Positions 47,641 through 60,491 of a DNA stretch of 64,000 nucleotides are shown in pieces. Location of the stretch: positions 12,341,001-12,405,000 of the forward strand of contig OU612066.1 of the NCBI GenBank assembly GCA_914767715.1, written 5' to 3'. Under the pieces are notes generated by a model that saw nothing but the letters and a program-made list of their open reading frames with translations, searched no databases and was not told where the DNA came from. The translations under genes were made by a program, and so were the position numbers. The first letter of the stretch is position 1; each line of letters opens with the position of its first letter. This DNA is from Membranipora membranacea (Eukaryota > Bryozoa > Gymnolaemata > Cheilostomatida > Membraniporidae).

Positions 47641-50037
47641 AACCCATTGGCTATATTTGATACATCATCTTATTGTGTAATCCTAGGATCATTGAGGATT
47701 ATCCGCCCGTGGTCATGTGATGACGACTCTGGCACTCTGCTCCTATTGGATTAGGCCACCTCCCACTCCCTATTATTATCAATATTCTTCTTCCGACAGA
47801 TTGTGGTCGATCTTGTGTGGGTGCGTTGTGCTATTGTTGTACCATGTGGTTAGGAGCCTTGTTCTTAGGACAGTATATGTATCCATCAGTCATGTCCAGG
47901 TGTAAACAGTCTCACATAATAATATGTAGAGTGTATGTGCTATTTTCGCATGTTTCGGTTTTCCCACCTTCCTGTTTGTATGTATTCCATGAACTGTTTT
48001 GACGGCTTTCTCGTGAGAATTTACAATTTCCATTCATGCCTGAAGCCTGTTTTTTGCATGGTGCAAGCACGCTAAAATAGAAAACTATTAAAAGCACATT
48101 GAACAAATTAAATTGAAATTCGACTCAGACAAAATATTTGAAATTTCTCAGCAGTGTTGACTTTTAACGCTGATTAGACAAAAGCGCTTTCATTACACCG
48201 CTTCAAATCCGGATACATGGCTGACGGGATTTGCTGAGAAAGTGTTCAGGCATGCGATAATAACCCCAACGCTGTATTGTCAGCGGGACATGATTAGCTT
48301 TGACACTGGCAAAAGCTGTCATTCAATTTTCCATATACAGGGCAGATCAATAATCGTGATTAGCTTTATTGTTACAAAATATTTGGTGTACATACAAGAG
48401 GTTCATTGATAATAATCGTTTGTAGCTAATGAATTTAGTTTATTAATTTGCTGTATAGGCAGTGTTTATTGGAATTTATTGATATCATTGTTGGGACAAA
48501 GACCACCAGCTGGATTCAATCATTGTGAGTCACGGTATCGGACTTCAACTGTCTCACTTGTGCGATCCACGCGTTCACTGCTACTGCTGCCCTCACATCA
48601 TAACTGTCTCGTCTCTATGTCATTGGTTAGTTTACTTCTTGTCCAGCTTGAAGCCTTCATCTTATAGTCAACCGCAGAGGATAGTACATTGCATATCTTA
48701 TTGGTGAGTAAGGTTTATTAACTTTATGCAAGTTTCTTGCAGGACTTTGGGCAATTTTCAAATTATCTTGCACAAGGCATAAGACATATTACTGGTGATT
48801 GACTATGTATTTAGTGACCTGACACGAAGTTGGACATTTTTTTCTATTGCTACTCAATCAGTGAGAATGCTGGAAGGCACCAGGCGGTGAAGTACATAGA
48901 TACTGGTTTTTGCCTGGTGTTCAGATTTGCGGCTCGGTTTTGTTGTCGACTTCACAGGATAGACAAAAAGCATTTAGCTACCAGCGGTTTCAAACTTGTT
49001 GAGTATCTTAGTAATCAATTCATATTTTCGTGGATAAAACCATTTGGGTTTCGAGCTCTCGTGTCAATTGTCAACCACATAAATTACCATAGCCTACCGG
49101 TTCTACCATGGTGATCGATTAGTTATGGATAACATGCATAAAGTTGTTGCCGGAACTCTTTCTTTCTCTCGAGGCCAAAACCTCTCAGACATTCCTGAAA
49201 TTCTAATGAGTATTAGGATAATAATTAGACTTTCTGAAGGGTAGGTGGAGGGTGGGGGTTAATCCTCAGGGGATTACATTATGTAACAGCTACTGGCCCA
49301 TGAATCTTCAGTGCTATGAATTCAAACAGTGCTATGGATCTGGCTGTCCCTTTCTAGATTCCGATCATACATATTTGATGACCCCACAGTCTCAGTCCTA
49401 TATTGGAGCCGTTCATGTGAAAGGAACTCCGTATTAACCAATCTGCCATAAGCGGAATCAATGCAGTTGGGTTGATAATCTATTCGCCTGTTGGTCCTTT
49501 GAATTTTCAGAACTTCCACTACAACTACAGTTCGCTGACGTTGTTCTGTAGTTATAAGAGGCCAGGCCGGTATGAAATGGCATGTCTTATCTGTTTACAT
49601 CTGATATGTGTGTGTCTGCTTACAGACACCATGACAAACTAATACATGTCATTCTAACAAGAGAAGATTGTTTGATTTGGCATATCACTTACCCCATCTA
49701 AGATCGCTAATTATCATAGCTCGTAACCAGCTGCCTGTTTTTATATGTCAGGTTATGTAACTGACAGTGCTTATACTTGGTGTACTATGGTGTGGGTATA
49801 AGCTGCCACCACTGCTGGTACCCCGCTGGGGGCCGTGGTGCCTGGAGCACCTGTCTGTAGGCTAGTTTGTCCAAGGATATGTTACGTGAGAAGTTAGAGA
49901 CTCTAACTCCTTGATGAGACAGGCCTTTCATGTATTGTGCCTGCCTTACAGACTATGTATGTGATAGCGTTTCATAACCTGAGTTACCTTAGTGTGGTTC
50001 ATGTGAACAAATTTTTAATGGGCATATGAGTTGTATC

Positions 50038-50087
50038 TAGCCTTCTCAGCGGCCACATTTTTTGTTGTTGCCGCGTGACAAGGCTTA
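50038..50087. mobile_element. 50-bp palindromic mini-element
   Basis: TAGCCTTCTCAGCGGC on the left and GCCGCGTGACAAGGCTTA on the right form an inverted repeat around a T-rich loop. The flanking 9-mers GTTGTATCT and GCTGTATCT agree at 8 of 9 positions. Same family as 22178-22211. Confidence 0.6.
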
Positions 50088-52242
50088 GCTGTATCTGGTC
50101 CAAATTTGGCACAAAATTAATTAACATATTAATTTCCTATGCATGCCTTCTTGCCCCATCTAGTCTTGTTTGTAACTAGGCGATTGATGGTCAAAAACTG
50201 TACCAAATCACAGCTCATTGTTTTCTTGTGATGTGAAGAAAGTCGCATAATGATAATTGTAATTATAAAAATGGTCAAGGGGTGTAAGAAATAGCCCCAG
50301 TCGGAGTTGCTTCCTCCGAATTTCGAATCAGGTGCGCCGTTGATGTGTAATTCATCTATGATGGATTTGTTACCTGGTATATATATAGGTGGTCAGTTTG
50401 TGTGGCATAATAAATCCCTCCTCTCATTGTCTCCTCACACCTAGAAACTCATTTTTTACCAGACCTCTGGCGTCTTCTTGAAAACATTAATTATCATTGC
50501 GTCACAGTGATGGATTATAGCTAAGAGCACTTTAAGTCCTCTTCAAGGAAGACTCACAGCTTGTCACTTCCATTGGTGGGATTTAAATTCCTCTGTTTAT
50601 TTATATTCATAAGACCTAATTGATGAAAGCCTGTGTGTTTTCCTGCTTTAAATGTAAGAGTTATGTCTATCTATTTTAGTCTCTCTCTGCGCCACAGTTT
50701 GTCTTGTAATGTTCAATTTATCATTTTTAATTGTTGATATTGGTTTTGTTAATCCGTTGTGTAACCAGTTCAGTATATGCACCCAAATACGGTAGTGTGT
50801 TGTATGACACTTTTTAGGAAGTGGAATGGGTAGGGCTGTCCGTGTTGTAAAATTATACTCGACTATAGTGACCATTCATATAAGTGTTAAAAATGTTAAT
50901 TTTAATGAGTAAAATTACAACTCCCCTTGGCTTTTAATTATCGATTAAAATGATTGATTTACAACTTGCTTGAATTGTCGATGAGTTTTGAAGATCCATC
51001 AATCACGATTCAATGCCATCAAGGCGGATGCTGCATGGTGATCATGTGGAGACGAAGGCCAAAAGAAGTGCCACGGTTCTTTGATGTAGAGAGGTAGACT
51101 AAACATGCTTCTAGGTAGGGTGGGGCGAAAATTCTAACGTCAGCATCGTTTGCAATAAATGGAACAGAAATGTCATTCCCCATGATACAGAATGTGTATA
51201 GCATATTGTGGCATAAAGAGAACTAGTATTAGTGAGTCACAAACTTGAGATAGAATGACCTGAAAGAAGGGACAGTCCTAATCTATCTCAATTATTAGGA
51301 ACATTAGTGGAAATGCCAATATAGTGATGAAAGGTGGATGGCCTATATTGGCTTTACTGGTATTTTACAGGCAGTTATACACGCTGCCAAGTTAAATTGC
51401 GTGTGATAAATAGGACTATTTTACTATTACAACACCTCTATAGTATTGGGTGTGAGATAGTATCAATATTTGGATAATTTGTTCCTCATTAAAATACTGC
51501 TTTATGTGCATTATGAGGTGAAATAAAATAGCTCTGCAAACAGTTTACGCTGCAAAATGTTCGCATAGCACGAAATATGGGTAATTATGAGATTATAGAC
51601 ATTATACCAACTGACCAAATTATACTAATTATGAGGTTATTCTGTGAAAAAGACCAAGAGCAGAGCATCAGGTTCTCAGAGACACTACACATTAGAACGG
51701 GTAATTCATATAACCGCTAATTATATGGTGTGGAGGCCTAAGGCTAGAACAAAACATGGCTCTCTACTGGCCTATTGTAAGAACTCTATGCACTGTATTG
51801 TATACTGGATGATGGAATCTTTTAATGATTGGGTAGCAATTTGACAAGATGAGGGTTATGGGTGCTCTGGCTTGACCTGTCAGAATTCAATATCTCGTTG
51901 AAGGAGGTAGTAAGCATAAAACCACTCGCTGGAAGATATAACATTATATTCTTCTTATACCTTACGCTTCAGTAGCAACAGGAGCCGTTTCTGTAGTACC
52001 TTCAACCTTATTGGCTGAGCTGGAAAACTCTCGACAGGCTTAAGTGACAGGAGTTTTAAGGATAATTAATGTGGCCATATATCACCATCGGTACCTGTGG
52101 TTTAAACTTGACAGTAAGCAAATTGAAGGATATCTAAGTTTGTCTGGCATTGCGAGGAGGGTGAAAGGATTAAGTGCGGAGGATTGAACGATTGAACTGC
52201 GCTGCACTGTTTTTATATTACTGTGCGTCTCAGTGGTTTATT

Positions 52243-52342
52243 ATGGAATTGGATACGGCCTGTAAAGGAGGTCTTTATAAGTCTAAGGAAAGTCAACTGA
52301 CTACTTCGGATAACACTACTATGGATTATTACGGGTTACTGG
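52243..52342 (+). CDS. Alternative first coding exon B of the multi-promoter gene
   Basis: An ATG at 52243 opens 33 codons plus one base (MELDTACKGGLYKSKESQ...MDYYGLL) to donor TTACTGG|GTAGGT. It ends in phase 1, so it joins the shared exon at 59926 as YYGLL-G-YYPSQK. KGGLYKS echoes KGGYKS in the shared exon. No acceptor is obvious directly before the ATG, fitting a true first exon with its own promoter. Confidence 0.55.
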
Positions 52343-55300
52343 GTAGGTTTTGACCACTTTCCTCTGCTCAATATTTTGTTATGATTATATCTAGGGCATA
52401 TTGCTTGTATACGAATAGTTGTAGAGTGGGTTGCACATTGCAATTGTTTAGATTGCATTGAATCGAGGATTTTAGTTTTGCCTCCTTGGCTGAATGTATC
52501 GCTTTGACATCCGCAATGGCTTCTGATGGTACAGGTATTCCCATTGCATCAGCTCGCTTCTCAGTTATCGACTAAGCAGTCTTGTAGTTCCTTGCCGATG
52601 AAGACGTGTCTCCCAGTGGGATGTTATAGGGTGAAATTGAAGGACAGTTAAGTCACGTTTGACATCATGCCCCTAGTGGAGGCACACCGGTCACCGATAT
52701 AATCAATTGGTCACATTCTGCTAGGATAGGATGCATTGTTGATCTGGTATGTAATTCAGTATCCAACAGGATAGGATGTCTAGTGGATTGTCATGTCTAG
52801 CGGCTTGTCTGCGAGGCATCTAATAACCAGGGATAGGTGGCAATTTACAGCAGTGTTTCACATTCCACATGTTCATGCTCACGTTCATGTTTTGTATGCG
52901 ATGGTCGATGTCGATATGCTTCCTCTTCCTTGATGGAATCGATGATGTCAGTTTTAACTACATAATGTTTAGTACCAGTACATGTCTGTATCTGGTTACC
53001 CCGCTGAACTGTTATTAGGTTGGACGTTACTGGCTAGATATTGTTCGGTTCACCTCACCTGCATCTTAGAACATCTTATTTGGTTAATCTCACCTGCATA
53101 TAAAAACCCCATTGTGGCAAGGAGGCCGTCGGGCGGGGGCTAAAAGTCTGGGGGGCTCAGACTACCATTGAGGCAATCACTCGGTTGCAACTAACATTTC
53201 TTCTCCGCCTTCTCAATCTACTAGCTGAATCATGACTTCATTGTCTGGATATGATGCAGGGATCACATAGATGAAATCGGATATTCAGTATGAGTCAATG
53301 GGAACAATGATTCTTAATCCATAACTGACTAGCCTAAACACGTATTTCATGTAAATTTGACCATCTTGTCATGTAAATTGATTCAATATCCTCAGATCGA
53401 TGTAAGTGCGTAAAAGTTCAAGATGATTATCACATTTGGCAGAGGTAGATTTATGGTGGTGGCTGAACGTGGGGGTCACTTGGCTTCCATCCAATAAAAA
53501 AACCATTGTAAGTGGTTTTTTACTTGAAGCCTGCTGTGTTTAAAATAGATTTCCTCAATCATTCTGTCTTCCTGTAAGAATAGCAACAATACGAACCATT
53601 AGAGCTTGATCAAAAAAAGCATATTGTTATCCCTACAACAAGACCTTCTCGAGTGGTTCAGCTCTGGAATTCATTGTCCATGACAGCTTATGGAAGTGCA
53701 ACTGCTAAAACGGTGCGTTCTGAATCACATTGATTCTTGTTAATCCAATGAGTCGGTTCGGATTATGCAAGATGATGTGTAACTGCTGACATTACTCAAC
53801 GTAATAATCTAAATTATATAATTATGTCATGCTGATAATCTCCATAATTAGTACTACCCTTGATCTGCGGCTCGTTAGCTATGATGGGACATGGATATTT
53901 TTAAACAGTGGCACGGATTTTCTCAGGATTAGAGGCATTCCTTGAAATTTTTTTGATATGTCCTCAAAGCAGATTCGCCGACATGATGTTAAAATTATGT
54001 TGTTAAGCTTGCAATTTGTCTTTTAATCTCATACCTCAACTAGATTACCAATTTCCTGTGCTGGGTTCTCGATGGTGAGGCTCTGCCAAGGATCCATTCA
54101 AAATTCTCATCAAAGCTCACTTATTCCAAACATGAATCACACAAATTTGTTGGCTTTGATGTGGTGTAAGGCTCGTTTTGAACACCAGAAGCAGTTCTGG
54201 TAGTTGTTTGACCTCCATCATCTTGGCGATGACTTAACATCAGTTAGGATAAGCTTCTCTATATGTGGCTGTAAAATTCTCGATCAAAGGCGCTAGTTTC
54301 CTTCTAGAACTCCTAACTGATACTTTGATGCACAGGATTGCCAACATTCATCACTATTATGTTTATATCTTACACTGCTGACAATTAATAATCCACAGTG
54401 ATACCAGCACATAATCTGTCCCATAATATCACATCAGTACAGATTAGTGGCACTGACAATGTGACAATTTAGCATCTTGTCTCTTTTAATTCTAACTGCA
54501 CTAACCACTCTTCAACTATGTCAATTCCATTTCGGTGCAATTGCACTTTTCAGGGTGTAACACACAACTTAATCTCTTTTCCTCATTATTGCCTGAAAAA
54601 GAGGTGTGGTACAGATAGACCTAGTTATTATGCGAGAGCGCCGTATTTATGAGTCGCACACCTAGAAATGAATGGTAACCTCCGTGTTGTTTTTTTCTCT
54701 ATGAGAGCTGATAGTTGTTCAGTGCAGTAGGCGGACTAAATTATTTTCATGCTTATTGCAGCAGTTTGTGTCAATACCAATTGCTGCGTCTTCTGACATT
54801 AATACTGTCATATCAATTTGGAATCTGGTGGTGTGGTTTATGGAAGCAAATTCAACACCATCCCATCTCGCCTATCTTTTCTTTTTCTGTTGCATCTCGA
54901 CTTTCAAGATTGCAATCATCAGAGCAAAAGAATAACATTCCAGGTTTGTTGTTATCGAGAAAGCAGTGAAGGACAAGTCGAGTACACTTGAAATTGTTCT
55001 GTTGGTGAACACCCATTTTCTTAACACTCGAGACCCGGTAATCAGGGGCCAATCTTGTGGGAAAGTGGAACTGAGATGTACCGATGGTAATAATTAGATA
55101 TTCTGGTCCTTTTCCACTCTCACTCTCTCCTGTCTGTCACACAGGCAATGACAGGATGGAGATTTATGGAGGAAATCCATTTATTGTTTGGCTGTAAATC
55201 ATTGTGAAAGTGCTATCCGCTCTGTGAGTGGCAATTATTGGATTTGCCACGATGGGTTGCCGCTGAATTGACTACAAGATTGCGATCTTGTTTGGGTTTA

Positions 55301-58300
55301 CAAATATGAACATCAACGTCAAGAGGTTACATAAAAACTTCTTGCAAAACCCCTACGGCCAATCTTCTTTAATCGCTGATTAGCCTGACCAAAGAGTCAT
55401 CTAATTCTGTTGCCTGACGTAACTTTTGAGTGCCATGCTTTCTGGCATGACTTAGGCGATCCAGTGTTTGATACCACCTCCTCCTCACTTAGCATATCCG
55501 ATCTTTGTCTGGTACAGGATTGTAGGTGTAGGTCTGATATCATAGCAGCTCACCATTCAACGTAAAATCTGTGTGAAGTTGAGCCAACGTTTAATCATCA
55601 TCTCTTATCAACGCATTCAATCAAATCTTTCTGCAGGGTTGCAAAATTCTTGACCAGGAATGGCGTTTGGTTTCAGATTGTTGATTTTTATTGCTCCTAA
55701 GGAATGGTGGAAACCTTCAAGTAGTTCTGGAAGTTCAGAATGTCGAACAGCAAGTTGTGTAGGGGCTATCACTACCTCATATCTAAGGTCTGACGCACAG
55801 TGCGTAGTCTTTATGTACTCCAGGGTGTAGCACTATCTTCACCAAGTATTGACTACTGGTTTTACCTGGTAATCTCAGTGGTTGGCTGTGGTTACACATG
55901 AAAATAACATTGATGGCATTTGTCCAAGGTTGATCTCTTTGGTGTTTTGGCAACCTGTAATGGATCTGAGTCATTTGCGCTCTAGAAAGTACAGTTCTCT
56001 GTCGTTTGTCTTCAAGAATATTGATCTTGGTGACAGGTCTACCTTTGTCCTTTGTCATATATTGACATCCTATTGTTTGAATATGATTGCTTTTCATGTC
56101 TAATAGGAACTAAAGAACAATATTTTGATTTTAATTTTAATTTTTTTATAAACATATGTAAATATATTCAACCGATCCCGTGCCCTACCACCAGACTTTT
56201 GAAAACACTTGAATCATTGGGTGCCCCGCCCCATGGAGATCAGTCTTGTGTGATGAGCATAGATCACTAACGCGAAAGTCAGAGGTTTAGGTATCATAAA
56301 CAACAACCGCTACCTGCAATACAAGATAACTTACTGATTGCAGAGCTGCTTTGAATAGCTATGTAGAGGAGACAACTGCCAGAAATATTAGGGAGTTTTC
56401 TCAAGATGTTGTGGGTGGATTTTTATAGTTTTGTACCTCACAAACCTGGGACTCGCCCTTTGCTCAAGTATGCCACCACCCGCTGCAGGAACTGAATTTT
56501 CAGTAGAGCCTGTTTCAACAGAGCTTTTTGAGAAATATTCAATATATTTTTGCGGTATGGATTTGAATAGTAGATCATGGTATAATCCTCTCTTTCCATC
56601 ACGACAATTTGAAAACAATAATTTGAAGCGGTGACACTTTACATAATCCATCCATGATTATGAATATGTTTTGCGTCTCTTAACACCTGGTGGGTCTACC
56701 ATGTGGCTTCTCGGTGGCAGAGAACAGATGGATCACATGTCACATCAATCGAGATCATATTTGCACCCAGAGATTAAATGGTGCTTCCCAAACTTTTGAC
56801 ATGAATTTCAGGCTCTTATGTAATCGGTATATGCATTAATGTGTAACTTAGCTGGTTTATTGCAGTGTAATGTGTGCGGATAAAGAGAATTAATGTTATA
56901 TAGAGGGTTCTAAAGCCTCTGGTGATACCTCTTTATCATTGTCGCTTCATCATCGTTTCTGTCAATTATTCCCAGATGAGAGCGATCAACTTCTTAACCC
57001 GCTAATTTAGAACAATGGCTTTAAGGAAGCTGTATCTGATTATTATACATATTTTCATTTTTATATGTCTACCAATGTGTAGATAAATAGCTCACTTCAC
57101 CACTTGTGGTTTCGACATTGAGGAATGTCCCAAAAGGCTCAAATGCTTTTAACTCAAAGAGAAAGGTTTAATCCATATATCATTAAAATTCCAATGTCTC
57201 ATGATTTCAAGTGAATCACTGATATCCTTGCATGTTCATCTCATTGAGTAAAAATTATCAATGATACAGATCTTGAGTTTCCCTGAAAATGGTCAATAAA
57301 TCCAAAATTTTACATGCATTAAAGTCAGAGACAAGCCATGAAAATATGAATTATGCGAGCATTTGTTGACATTATTGCCGATAAGCTATCGATAAGCTTC
57401 AGTTTTGGAATCCTTTCATAAATCTCTGGTATGGTCTGATGCAGTTATGAGGTTTCAGATTTCATCCTTTCCACTTATTTTTTCCGAGTTTCCTAATCTG
57501 AGCTTGGTAATTTCCGGTGTTGGCCGCTTCGTCTCACACAGGAAGATAGTCGCAGAAGCCATTATCAAAAAACATCTGCGATAAAGTGGTTATTTTCCAG
57601 AATTGCGACAAGTTACCAGCACCAATTTGAGATATTCACCTGCTAGACAGGGGGAAGAATGTTAAGTATCCATGCAGCTGGGAATCATCTAAGGTCAAGG
57701 CATGGCAGGTGAAGTGTTGCGTCTTTCAAATGGCCGTTCTGACGACATTTAATATCAGGTGCTCTTCTGTTTATGATCGTAAAGTTACGCTACATTGTTT
57801 TTTTAGCAAATTGAAGCGTCAACTTGTTGTATTCAGTTTTGAACCATTTCTACCTTGCATGTGTTTGGTGATTTGACACCTTTGACGACATTCAATTCAA
57901 AGGACAGTCTGTTTCTGTTAGGACAAAAGGTTGATTATTTTGCATTTTTTACAGTTGCTATTATTATTGTTGATTCAGTAGGTGGCTTTTTAATGCAGGT
58001 GTTAGCATTGTGATGAGCAGCTCAAATGATAACTGCGCTGCACAAAAGATGGTATTATTTTGATCGACTGAGGAATTTCTGTTCATTGAATCTCCATTAA
58101 GGTCGTATCCAGGGTTCATCTTCGACTTTTGTTAGCTCGAACTCCCAGTCTTGGTATCACTGACTGTTGATCTCTCTCAAGCACAAATTACTGTAAGTTC
58201 ATAGAATTCTGTGGCAAACTCCTTTCGTGGTAAGTTGACTGGATCTTAAAGCTGCTAACTCTATGATTTCGTTGTTGATTCTGTGCTGTGTTTTGCACTT

Positions 58301-59925
58301 TTAGAGGCGGTACTACATTCCAGCTCTTATTTCATATCCTGTCTTGCTGTTTAACAAGGTCAGAAAATGAGTGGTGAGCTCCCCAGCTCTTTGTTTGGGT
58401 TATTTAGGACCTTAATTTGAGGCCATTAGGATAATTCTAGTCATATTTTGTTATGATCTTCTTTTGAAACTGAAATCAATGTGTTTACCAAACAGATGGT
58501 AATTGATGGGCCTGTACTGTAATGGGCCTTAATCATCTATGAATGTAAGACGGGTCGTCTTTGATGTTTTGCAGAAAGTGTCACGATTATGACTATACCA
58601 TGCCTCTCAGGGTTGAGCTTTGTCCTTCTCGGAAGCTTTCTTTCCTATTCAGATTCTTAGAAGTAAAGGATGGGTAAAAATAGACACCCGCTGTCGGATT
58701 AGGGTAATAATAATGTGTTTGGGTATACCCTAAGGCTAATTTCACCCCAGGTAGAGCTTCTGATTCACACCTCTTAGAACATTTACAATCGCAGTTATTG
58801 GTATGGATTACTGTTATTATAAAATTATACAATGGATGATTAAGTTGAGTTAAACCAAAATTGGAAAATAATTCGAGGTTTTGGGCCCTCTTCAAATTCT
58901 TATAGGTCTCCCTTGGCCTTCATGCAACTGGTCTCTTCAGATTGATAATGCACTGGACAAACCACCTAGAACTGGTGCTTATAAATAGAAAATGACCCGG
59001 TTCTTAACAATTCTGACCTGAGATTTAGAGAGTAGATGGATGGTTTGATTAAGGAGTCTGAGAGTTTAATGAATCTCCATCATTTGTTTGGCATTGTTGC
59101 GAGTGCTATTCTATTTTCATCAGTGGTGTGTAATGGGTTATTGGAGATTAAAATTGTTGATCACATCATGACAGTTTAATTGCTGTGGTCCTCGCATTGA
59201 GCTCCATTGTTGTTAATGGAAAATCGAAATGTCAAGAACTGCTAGATAACCTGAAAGTGGCAGGGAAGGTTAAATAATGTGTATTTAATTTTATTAGATA
59301 TTGTCATTATAACTGAAGTAGAGGTTTCCAAACTTTTAATTACTTGATTGCCACGATTTCCATCAATCATGACTTGTGACAACTTGCCAAGTTTTTATTG
59401 TGCAAAGGTATATTTTGCATTCTAATCTTTTTAAATTATGCAAATACTTATTGTCATTGTCAATTCGAAGCTTCAACTGTAGATGGGCTCAAACCTGATC
59501 CACCCTGCTTAAAATTAGCATCTTAAATGAGGTCTTTAGTTTTAATCTTTATGCAATCCATGCATTATATATCTTTCACACTCCCAACACCCACTTTTGC
59601 AACAGAGGGATCTTAATTGTGCCTAAATGAATAAATTCTTCACCAATTAGTCATCATGCCATTTTAAGCATTATTTGGCACGTTTACCTGTTGGGATAGT
59701 CATTTTAACCATAGAGACCATTGTTATGCAGTCACAGGGATCAGGGAGGGATCAGAGATGCAACAGAAAAACTAAAACATGCGTCATTACTGGGAGTTAT
59801 CTTCCTACGCAGAAAGAGAACATAAATCCGTTTTCTTCTTAACTGAAATGATAAAATATAATCCTTTATACAACATAGGTGGTCAAGGGAAAACTTTGTC
59901 ATGATTTTCCTTTTCTTATTGACAG
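52343..59925. other. Long non-coding stretch, probable intron
   Basis: Intron space between first exon B and the shared exon. It includes a 41-base segment at 53124-53164 similar to 19308-19350. The open frames at 54715, 55783, 55882 and 56388 have no recognisable motifs or splice support. Confidence 0.4.
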
Positions 59926-60491
59926 GATATTACCCATCTCAGAAAGGAGGTTATAAGTCTGTGGCAAATATGTCCGTATTACAAGAAAAACAACAGCGAC
60001 GCAAATCACAACCAGATATTCTAGACAGTAATGACACTGGATTCTATTCATCCAACTACTCATCAAATTACACCGCTAACTACTCATCAAACCCTACTGT
60101 AGGTGACAATGGTAAACACGCAAACTGTAAAAGTCCTACTAGTGATAAAAGTGGGTGGAAAAGTTCAAAAAGTTACGCCATGGTACCCAGAATGGGTCGA
60201 AGAGCGTCCAGAGACATAAACACCAAATTTGTAAGAGACTCATCAAGACCTGCCAATAAGAAAGACTACCAAGATGTTTATAAAGATAGAAAAGAGGAGA
60301 AATCGAAAGCAAGTAAGAAAAATAGCGAGCCTAAGAGAATGATTAGTATGGACACTGGAGCAATCATCACCGGAATGCCAACAGTACCAACCAGGTTATA
60401 TAGCAGGGAGGACGACTACGCTGCCTATGAGGAGCTGATTGTTGAAGATGCTCCCCCTAAACTAGCTCCTGTCAGTGGTCTATTATCTCAG
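59926..60491 (+). CDS. Shared second exon of the multi-promoter gene
   Basis: Acceptor CTTTTCTTATTGACAG and donor TCTCAG|GTAAAT bound 566 bases. The exon enters in phase 1 and leaves in phase 0, encoding 188 complete codons. The sequence is polar and Ser/Lys-rich: KGGYKSVANMSVLQEKQQRR, KSQPDIL, a short Tyr-Ser-Ser-Asn repeat (SSNYSSNYTANYSSN), GRRASRD, and an acidic C-terminal YEELIVEDAPPKL. RRKSQP and GRRAS look like PKA/14-3-3-type sites (inference). It is probably a disordered regulatory N-terminal region. The catalytic or structural part of the protein lies beyond the right edge, so no family is assigned. Confidence 0.75.

Larger units (their letters stand above)
43829..52242. other. Long non-coding stretch
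   Basis: Probably intronic to the multi-promoter gene. It contains a palindromic mini-element (50038-50087), a SINE-like unit near 47510-47640 and a strong isolated donor (AAGACAG|GTAAGA, exon end 47319) without an upstream ATG in frame that might end another 5'UTR exon. Short open frames here show no motifs. Confidence 0.4.

Noticed and set aside
55783-56651. ORFs of 87-104 residues on both strands
   Set aside because: Overlapping, motif-free and without splice support; chance open frames.
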